Shown one piece after another: positions 1 to 5,512 of a stretch of DNA of 5,512 nucleotides (positions are counted from its first letter, which is position 1; each line of letters begins with the position of its first letter). The stretch comes from Bacteroidales bacterium UBA1179. GTDB lineage: Bacteria > Bacteroidota > Bacteroidia > Bacteroidales > Bacteroidaceae. The translations under genes were made by a program, and so were the position numbers. Under the pieces are notes generated by a model. That model ran no database searches, was not told the DNA's origin, and saw only the letters and a program-made list of their open reading frames with translations. The stretch covers positions 1 to 5,512 of the forward strand of contig DBYT01000125.1 in assembly GCA_002309915.1 (NCBI GenBank), in the 5' to 3' direction.

Positions 1-717
1 AACTACCGTTTCCAGGCCGATGCGCTGGCCATGTACCAGATTCTCAAGTATTATGGTTTTGATGATGACCATATAGTCCTTGTCTGCGAGGATGATCTGG
101 CGAATCATACCTACAACCCCTTACCCGGACAGTTGTTCGTAACATTGAACGGGCGCAATGTCTATGACCAGTCTGCCATAGACTACCGCCTCCATGACCT
201 TAAGCCCGTAGATATAGGAGATATCCTTCAGGGACGCGCATCGGAGAGGCTTCCTCATGTACTTGAGCCCGATAATGACGACAACGTATTCATATTCTGG
301 AGCAGTCACGGATCGCCGGGTTCACTCTACTTTGGAGATTCCCCGCTTATGACCTACAGCAAGATGAAAGACATACTGTCCGATACCCCTCACCGCAAGA
401 TGCTGTTTGTGGTCGAGGCCTGCTATAGCGGAGGTCTGGGACAAGCCTGCCAGGGTATCCCCGGCACACTGTTCGTCACAGCCGCCAACCCCTATGAAAC
501 CAGCCACGCCGACGTCTGGAGTGAAGAGATAGGAGTATATCTGTCCAACGGTTTCACCCAGGGCTTCATGAATGCCATATACAAAGATCCCGCAATATCT
601 CTGCGGGACCTCTATTACACACTTGCCGCGCATACCAACGGTTCACACGTCAAGATCTATAATCAGAATTTCGGCAGTGTCTACAACAACACCATGCAAG
701 AATTCATCAAGCCTTAA
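1..717 (+). CDS. Legumain-like cysteine peptidase (family C13), 5'-truncated by window edge
   Basis: Probable secreted or periplasmic cysteine endopeptidase with the caspase-like legumain fold; its substrate is unknown. The frame is open from base 1, so the ATG at 31 is internal and 238 residues are visible. They begin with NYRFQAD, matching legumain NYRHQAD, whose Asn supports catalysis and whose Arg lines the S1 pocket. The catalytic His is residue 103 (SSHGS, codon 307-309) and the catalytic Cys is residue 141 (VEACYSGG, codon 421-423). TAANP at 160-164 and HTNGSHV near 211-217 match legumain (TAANP, HTNTSHV) better than GPI8 transamidase. The protein stops just after the last core strand, so the legumain C-terminal prodomain is absent. 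Compared with human legumain, the residue before the catalytic His is Ser rather than Asp147, and pocket positions Ser215 and Asp231 read Thr167 and Asn183. It converges on the RND operon and need not share its function. The family call is firm; specificity is not. Confidence 0.9.
   Translation, partial: NYRFQADALAMYQILKYYGFDDDHIVLVCEDDLANHTYNPLPGQLFVTLNGRNVYDQSAIDYRLHDLKPVDIGDILQGRASERLPHVLEPDNDDNVFIFWSSHGSPGSLYFGDSPLMTYSKMKDILSDTPHRKMLFVVEACYSGGLGQACQGIPGTLFVTAANPYETSHADVWSEEIGVYLSNGFTQGFMNAIYKDPAISLRDLYYTLAAHTNGSHVKIYNQNFGSVYNNTMQEFIKP
714..717. other. Shared TTAA: overlapping stop codons of convergent genes
   Basis: The TAA stop of the + strand peptidase (715-717) and the TAA stop of the - strand permease (716-714) lie in one palindromic TTAA, so the two coding regions overlap by four bases. 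I see no GC-rich hairpin followed by a T-run on either strand close to this junction. Each transcript must therefore end inside or beyond the opposing gene, or by a mechanism not visible here, and the two mRNAs probably have complementary 3' ends. Confidence 0.95.
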
Positions 718-3700
718 ATCATCTTGTGAGACTTGGCCGTCAGCGGGAAGAACACCGGCATGATCAGGACTATGGCAATCACTGAGAAGAGCATGCCGCT
801 CATCACTCCTATCGCGAAACTGAACCAGAACGGATCCTGCTTACCGTCCAAAAGGAACGGAACCAGACCCAGCACAGTACTCAGCACAGTAAGCATTGTG
901 GGAACAATCTTACGGTTGTAAGCCTTGAGATAGGTCTTAAGACCGTACTCACCCTTGGCCGCCGCAATAGTACGGTATTCCGATGTCAGATAAATACCCG
1001 CGTTCACCGTGATACCGCAAAGCATGATCATGGCTGCGAATCCTCCCTGATCAAAGTACACGCCGAATATCGGATATGCCAGAAACAGTCCCATGAAACT
1101 CACGGGAATGAGCAGCACGATCATAAGCGGTACCTTGAACGACTCGAACATTGATGCGCATATCATGAATATAACCAATACCACGACAAATATCAGTACC
1201 GTACGCTGTTTCTGAGGAGTCCACCATCCGTAGTAACTTCCGCCACCCACACGGAATCCCATGGGCATGCGGTCGTTGAAACGCTTTATAAGTTCAGACT
1301 CCATCTTGGCTCTCAGGTCATATGAGCCTATGAACTCATAGCCCACCCTGATGGTATACTGCTGGTTATTACGGTCAATGGAGAGTCCGGTACGCTCTTT
1401 GGAGATACTGCCAAGGTCACCCAGACGGATATTCATGCTGTCTATATCAACCATATCGTTACGGATATGCCACAGGTCATAATAATCCTTGTCCGATGAC
1501 AGCAGACGTACCTGAGTATAGACATGTCCGTCATAAACGCCCTTACCCGGAGCAACGTTGTCATACAACTGGTCACTGACATATGAGAGGTATTGATTCA
1601 GATTGGTACCTGTACGTATCAGCTTCTCACGGTCCAGATTCATATAAAACTCACTTGCCACGTATGAATTCCAGCCACGACCGGTAAAACCGGCCTGACC
1701 GTTCACACGACGGTTGGCTTTAAGTGTGTCTATCAGTTCCTCGGCATAACGGTACAGAAGGTCATAATTGTAACCTGTCAGCTCTATGGTGTTTGACCAG
1801 CTTGTGCGGTAGATGCTGTTGCTCAGCGGCTGGTCATTTTCATCAAGAGCCGGGATAGTCCATACCGCACCGCCAAACCTCATGGCCTTGGCCCAAAGCT
1901 TTTGCTTAAGCTCATACGGGAAACGTGACTTCTGATACTCATCCTTGAAATGAATCTCAAGGGTACCACTGGTACCCGACAGTCTGGTGTAGAAATCACT
2001 TATCTCATCATACTGCTGCAACCAGTTCTCCATCTCCTTGATAATCTCATTGAGCTGCTGGACAGTCTGACCCTCTGCCAGATTGGCCTGTACGTTGAGT
2101 ACCACCTCACGGACCTCCTCATCTTCACGACCGAATGACATACGTCCGTTCGAGTGTTTCTGGAAGATATTAAACGTACCTCCAAGAGGATACTCAAACC
2201 ACTTCTTGTTACGCTGATACCACTTGTTACCGATGGTCTTGTTGTAAAGACCCACCAGACCGCCCTTGGTATTATCCTGCCCCGGTTCTGTATTTTTATG
2301 ATGCACCTGATTGGGAAGCAACTGTATAGGAATACCGAACAGAAGTATCAGAGCCACTATATAAACCCATCTGTGACTGCGGTTCCAGATCATCAAACGC
2401 TCATAGCGCTCAGTATGACGTATCAGACGGCGACGGCGTTTCATCGTATTCTTGACCACGCCCTTGCTCTTAAGGGGCAGATACTCCAGAAGAGCCGGAA
2501 CAAAGAGGAACGCAATCACTATTGACAGAGTAAGGTTGATTACTATCACCCAGATGAAATCAGTAAGATTGGCCCTGGTATCCTCGGGCAGGAAGAACAC
2601 CAGCATCAGGGCGCCTATGGTAGTAAGCAGCGCACCAGTGATGGAGAACATCACCTTACGGTTACCGTAATAGGTATAATGGTCGGCTATGACTATCGCC
2701 GTATCTATTATGATACCCAATGACACCGTGATGCCGGCCATTGAGTAACGCTCTATACCTACATCAAATAGTTTATAGAAGATAACCGCGCTGAGCATGT
2801 TTACAATGATAGTGAAACCTATCACCATCAGGTAACGGAAACTGCGGCTCACCGCCAGCACGAATATCAGCAGAATGGCCAACGATATAAGTGCTCGCAG
2901 CAGCACCTTCTGCATCTCCTTGTCCAGAAAATCCGATGCATCATAACTGTTCTTGATGGCAAAGTTGTCCGGCAGATCCTCCTTAAGCTCCTCCATCTTA
3001 GCCTTTACGGCCGATGTAACGGCTATCGTATTGATATCCTCCATACCCGTCACAAAGAGGGTTATGGTATTCAGGCCATTGATTCTGTCATATGAGTATG
3101 GAGTCTCCTCTCGATACTGCACCGTAGCGAAATCACCCATATAGTACATACGGCCGTTCACCATGCCTATGGGAATCCTCTCCAACTCGCCCGTAAGGTC
3201 ACGGGTCTTGAGTTTCACCAGCATCAGACGATCCTCCAGCACTTGGGTACCCACAATGCTGTTCTGGTAATAACGGCTCATGGCCTGACTCAGGTTGCTG
3301 GGGCCCATACCCACTGCACGCAGCGAGTTTGGATCAAACGTGAGCACCCACTCAAAAGCCTTAGCACCCGATGTCTGAACACTCTCCACACCCTCAATCT
3401 TAGACAGTTTGGGAACCAGATGCTTTTCGACATAACGGACAATCTCAATGGCCGGCATATCAGCATTGATGGTATAGGACAACAACTGCTGGCTGCTACG
3501 TCCGCCACCGCCCGCTGAACCACCCAACTGATAACCCGCACCCTCCGGGAGTTTCTTGCGAATCTGACGCAGGCGGGTGGCCACATCAAAACGGGTAGTC
3601 TCCATGTTGGTACCCTTTTTGAAACTCAGCCTTACGTATCCTCTGCCATTGTCTGTGGAAGCTTCTATCGAGCTCACGCCGTCCACCGTATTCAGGGCAC

Positions 3701-3941
3701 CCTCAATGACTGATGTCACCTCGGTCTCGAGAACTCGGGCCGAACCCGGTCCCCAAAAATCTACAGACAGGTTAAGGTTCTCCCTTACGGGGTTGAACTG
3801 TACCGTCAGCTGGCCGGTGTAGAGCAATATGGCGCCCACCAGCGCAAACACCACCATTATCAGGATAATGGAGAAAGCGTGGCTTTTTCCGGCTGTTGGC
3901 TGTTGGCTGTTGGCTATTGGCTGTTTCTCTGCGCCTTTCAT
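714..3941 (-). CDS. RND-superfamily efflux permease, second of a tandem pair (complete, 1075 aa)
   Basis: Inner-membrane RND permease, expected to use the proton gradient to move substrates from periplasm or membrane into a tripartite pump; substrate unknown. The length fits AcrB/CusA-type proteins. TM1 is at about 22-43, the first periplasmic loop at 44-345, TM2-TM6 at 347-482, a basic cytoplasmic linker at 483-522 (KRRRR at 501-505), TM7 at 524-543, the second periplasmic loop at 544-911, and TM8-TM12 at 914-1065. MFESFKVPL after TM8 and VPTMLTVLSTVLGLVPF in TM11 are RND hallmarks. TM4 reads GIIIDTAIVIAD: the first relay Asp (D413) is kept and the second is Thr414, close to the single-Asp pattern of CusA. 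The AcrB TM10 Lys position is Asn980. About 60 residues (545-607) are inserted after TM7. The ATG at 3941 overlaps the upstream gene's TGA and has no clear Shine-Dalgarno, so translation is probably coupled. Residues 7-17 are encoded by a 7-bp repeat. Family certain; subfamily inferred. Confidence 0.95.
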   Translation of the reverse strand: MKGAEKQPIANSQQPTAGKSHAFSIILIMVVFALVGAILLYTGQLTVQFNPVRENLNLSVDFWGPGSARVLETEVTSVIEGALNTVDGVSSIEASTDNGRGYVRLSFKKGTNMETTRFDVATRLRQIRKKLPEGAGYQLGGSAGGGGRSSQQLLSYTINADMPAIEIVRYVEKHLVPKLSKIEGVESVQTSGAKAFEWVLTFDPNSLRAVGMGPSNLSQAMSRYYQNSIVGTQVLEDRLMLVKLKTRDLTGELERIPIGMVNGRMYYMGDFATVQYREETPYSYDRINGLNTITLFVTGMEDINTIAVTSAVKAKMEELKEDLPDNFAIKNSYDASDFLDKEMQKVLLRALISLAILLIFVLAVSRSFRYLMVIGFTIIVNMLSAVIFYKLFDVGIERYSMAGITVSLGIIIDTAIVIADHYTYYGNRKVMFSITGALLTTIGALMLVFFLPEDTRANLTDFIWVIVINLTLSIVIAFLFVPALLEYLPLKSKGVVKNTMKRRRRLIRHTERYERLMIWNRSHRWVYIVALILLFGIPIQLLPNQVHHKNTEPGQDNTKGGLVGLYNKTIGNKWYQRNKKWFEYPLGGTFNIFQKHSNGRMSFGREDEEVREVVLNVQANLAEGQTVQQLNEIIKEMENWLQQYDEISDFYTRLSGTSGTLEIHFKDEYQKSRFPYELKQKLWAKAMRFGGAVWTIPALDENDQPLSNSIYRTSWSNTIELTGYNYDLLYRYAEELIDTLKANRRVNGQAGFTGRGWNSYVASEFYMNLDREKLIRTGTNLNQYLSYVSDQLYDNVAPGKGVYDGHVYTQVRLLSSDKDYYDLWHIRNDMVDIDSMNIRLGDLGSISKERTGLSIDRNNQQYTIRVGYEFIGSYDLRAKMESELIKRFNDRMPMGFRVGGGSYYGWWTPQKQRTVLIFVVVLVIFMICASMFESFKVPLMIVLLIPVSFMGLFLAYPIFGVYFDQGGFAAMIMLCGITVNAGIYLTSEYRTIAAAKGEYGLKTYLKAYNRKIVPTMLTVLSTVLGLVPFLLDGKQDPFWFSFAIGVMSGMLFSVIAIVLIMPVFFPLTAKSHKMI
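1961..1977. repeat. Perfect 7-bp inverted repeat with 3-nt loop inside the permease gene
   Basis: GGGTACC, then ACT, then GGTACCC, can form a tight hairpin in DNA or mRNA. It sits inside the coding region and encodes Gly-Thr-Ser-Gly-Thr, where two GGT-ACC codon pairs create the symmetry. No T-run follows it on either strand, so it does not look like an intrinsic terminator. It is most likely a by-product of codon choice. Confidence 0.5.
3891..3925. repeat. Heptanucleotide tandem repeat, five units, at the start of the second permease gene
   Basis: Five head-to-tail copies of GGCTGTT (AACAGCC on the coding strand) occupy 35 bp; four are identical and the unit at 3912-3918 has one change (GGCTATT). 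The repeat begins 16 bases inside the 1075-residue permease gene and encodes residues 7-17, a Gln/Pro/Ala/Asn/Ser-rich cytoplasmic tail before TM1. Seven is not a multiple of three, so gaining or losing one unit would shift the reading frame directly after the start codon. That is the layout of a slipped-strand phase-variation switch, though four perfect units is short for rapid slippage. It may instead be a dispersed short repeat captured by the gene. Confidence 0.85.
3938..3941 (-). other. ATGA start/stop overlap coupling the two permease genes
   Basis: On the - strand, the TGA stop of the upstream permease (3940-3938) overlaps the ATG of the downstream permease (3941-3939). The preceding 20 or so bases hold no AGGAGG-like site. 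This is the classic layout for termination-reinitiation, which would keep the two permeases in fixed proportion. Confidence 0.9.
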
Positions 3942-5512
3942 TTGTCGGTGTGCTTATAGATTACATAATAAGCCAGAGGTACAAAGAACACGCTCACAAA
4001 GGTACCGGCCACCATACCGCTTATAAGTGCCAGTGACAGCGGATACTGCAGGTCACTACCCATGTCTCCGCGCACCAGGAACGGGGCGATGGCAAGGATT
4101 GTGGTAAGTGAAGTCATTATAATGGCTTTCAAACGGCGTCCACCTGCCTCCAGGATGGCATGCTTAAGACCCATGCCCTGTTCCCTCAGACGGTTAATGG
4201 TATCCACCTTGAGTATTGAGTCATTGATAACGATACCGCACATAACCACCATACCTATCATGGACATCAGGTTAAGGCTCTCACCGAACAGCCACAGGAT
4301 ACCCAGCACAGCGAATATATCTATTATAAGCTCGCTAAGTATGATGAACGGCTGCACCAGACTCTCAAACTGAGCCGCCAGTATAAAGAACAGCAGCAGG
4401 ATAGAGATAACCAGCACCGTACACAGTTCCTTTATCATCTCACGGTTACTGAAATAGGTACCAGAGAAACTTACCTCAAACCTCTCATCATTACGTACCA
4501 CCTTCTTTATCTCATCCATGACACGGCGTGCCTCCTTACCCTTCACATCCAGGACCAGAGGATAGAACTCTCCGTCCACACCGCTAGCAATCTGCTTGAG
4601 GTCACGGTTACGGGTCTCCTTGAGCAGTATCTCCAGAGGCACGCGTCCTCCACGTGTATCGATGTAACTGCCCTGAATCAGGTCCTTGGCCTCCTTGGTA
4701 CCCACACCGATTACAACCGGCATTGAGAAATCACCCTTGGATATACGCAGAACCGAGTTGGCATTCATCGAGTTCTGCAGATAACCCATTATCTGGTTGA
4801 AACTTACATCATACAGAGCCAGACGCTCGGGGTCAGTGATAAGCTCAATATACTCGTTCCACTCCGGCTGCGGGATATAATACTCCGGCAAGGCCGCACG
4901 CAGCTCGTACAGCAGCGTTGACAGTTGGTCGGGCTCGGGAGTAGAACCGTTAATGTTCCTTATTCGGGCCACCAGCGGAGCCTCCTTGTCACGGAACAGC
5001 ATATCGAATATATTGCCCGATGCCTGAGTGCTGAAAACGGCCAGCGGCCACTCGCGTGCGATGTAGTCATTCGCCTGTGCCTCAATACGGTCAATCTGCT
5101 CGGTACCATCGGCCTTGATATAGACGGTAGCCTCCGATATACCCATCTCACGGGTATGTGACAGCGCGAACTGCTGGGTACCCGTCATTGCTGTATACTG
5201 CTTAATCTGATCGGGGAACTGCGCCAGTATCTGCTCGCAGCGGCGGTTGTTCTCCTCAATTGATATGCGCTCGTTCCACTCGATGTTGAGCAGCGTGTCG
5301 CTGTGCGACAGCGTAGGCAGTTTCTGCTTGTCCAGGTTGATGAACAGCACGCCTATAAACACCAAAGCTGCGGCGAATATGCTCCACATCACGCCCCTGT
5401 GACGGAAGAACCAACTCAGAATAGCGTCATATCCGCGTGTCATGTTACCCACGCTAATCTTGCTTATGAACTTGTTGGGAGTAAAGCAAGGCTGCTTACG
5501 GTAGAACCTGTA
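3938..5512 (-). CDS. RND-superfamily efflux permease, first of a tandem pair (C-terminal half, cut by right edge)
   Basis: C-terminal half of an AcrB-like RND permease, 524 residues visible. The frame is open to base 5512. The GTG at 5452 is not the start: the 20 residues before it continue the cytoplasmic linker between TM6 and TM7 seen in full-length relatives. In visible numbering, TM7 is at about 41-59, the second periplasmic porter/docking loop at 60-363, TM8 at 364-380, TM9 at 387-408, TM10 at 414-436, TM11 at 463-480 and TM12 at 490-517. AAQFESLVQPF after TM8, GIVINDSILKVD in TM10 and IIMTSLTTILAIAPF in TM11 are RND signatures. The AcrB TM10 Lys position is Asn430, followed by Asp431, while the TM11 Thr is kept. 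The TM4 relay lies outside the window. The gene ends in the ATGA overlap with the second permease, which suggests a joint pump, perhaps heteromeric as in MdtBC. Family certain; substrate unknown. Confidence 0.94.
   Translation of the reverse strand, partial: YRFYRKQPCFTPNKFISKISVGNMTRGYDAILSWFFRHRGVMWSIFAAALVFIGVLFINLDKQKLPTLSHSDTLLNIEWNERISIEENNRRCEQILAQFPDQIKQYTAMTGTQQFALSHTREMGISEATVYIKADGTEQIDRIEAQANDYIAREWPLAVFSTQASGNIFDMLFRDKEAPLVARIRNINGSTPEPDQLSTLLYELRAALPEYYIPQPEWNEYIELITDPERLALYDVSFNQIMGYLQNSMNANSVLRISKGDFSMPVVIGVGTKEAKDLIQGSYIDTRGGRVPLEILLKETRNRDLKQIASGVDGEFYPLVLDVKGKEARRVMDEIKKVVRNDERFEVSFSGTYFSNREMIKELCTVLVISILLLFFILAAQFESLVQPFIILSELIIDIFAVLGILWLFGESLNLMSMIGMVVMCGIVINDSILKVDTINRLREQGMGLKHAILEAGGRRLKAIIMTSLTTILAIAPFLVRGDMGSDLQYPLSLALISGMVAGTFVSVFFVPLAYYVIYKHTDK

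Noticed and set aside
31..33. ATG as the start of the peptidase
   Set aside because: The ten codons before it encode the conserved NYRxQAD core motif of family C13, so the gene clearly begins outside the window.
322..633. 103-residue open frame on the - strand inside the peptidase gene
   Set aside because: It is antisense to the well-conserved catalytic region and shows no recognisable domain; it is a shadow frame.
1961..1977. Hairpin as a terminator or operator
   Set aside because: It lies mid-gene, has no U-run and arises from two adjacent Gly-Thr codon pairs.
2154..2525. 123-residue open frame on the + strand inside the second permease gene
   Set aside because: It is antisense to conserved TM5-TM7 coding sequence, with no recognisable domain or convincing ribosome-binding site.
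3891..3925. Heptamer run as a CRISPR array or transcription-factor operator
   Set aside because: The units are 7 bp, contiguous, without spacers, and inside a coding region, so a simple tandem repeat explains them.
4062..4373. 103-residue open frame on the + strand inside the first permease gene
   Set aside because: It mirrors the conserved TM9-TM11 region on the other strand; its composition reflects the reverse complement of membrane helices.
5450..5452. GTG as the start of the first permease (504-residue product)
   Set aside because: The frame stays open to the window edge and the 20 residues upstream fit the TM6-TM7 linker. A protein starting here would lack half of the RND fold.

Overview
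The window is almost entirely coding and holds parts of two convergent transcription units. The layout (a tandem RND pump operon with an ATGA overlap, a secreted-type C13 peptidase, weak or absent Shine-Dalgarno sequences, mid-range GC) and the protein sequence style suggest a Bacteroidales bacterium of the Bacteroides/Prevotella/Muribaculaceae kind. This assignment is inferred from protein families only; the window has no rRNA or other taxonomic marker.

Left (1-717, + strand): the 3' part of a gene for a legumain-like cysteine peptidase (family C13). The catalytic His and Cys and the closing strands of the fold are present. The window opens exactly at the conserved Asn-Tyr-Arg motif, so the first strand and any signal peptide lie to the left. 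The protein ends with the catalytic domain and has no legumain-type C-terminal prodomain.

Right (5512-714, - strand): two consecutive RND-superfamily inner-membrane permease genes, read right to left. The first is cut by the right edge, so only its C-terminal half (TM7-TM12 and the second periplasmic loop) is visible. The second is complete at 1075 residues. They overlap by the four bases ATGA, so translation is probably coupled and the two proteins probably work together, perhaps as a heteromeric pump. The membrane-fusion protein and TolC-like outer-membrane genes expected for such a pump are not in the window; they may lie to the right.

The two units meet tail to tail with their stop codons sharing the tetramer TTAA (714-717), leaving no room for an intergenic terminator. 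There are no RNA genes, insertion sequences, CRISPR arrays or intergenic stretches. The points most worth a second look are: a run of five 7-bp repeats directly after the start codon of the second permease, where loss or gain of one unit would shift the frame; altered S1-pocket positions in the legumain-like peptidase; a reduced TM4/TM10 proton-relay signature in the second permease; and a strong excess of GGTACC, almost all of it the Gly-Thr codon pair GGT-ACC in the permease genes. I see no convincing evidence of a wholly new multi-gene system.
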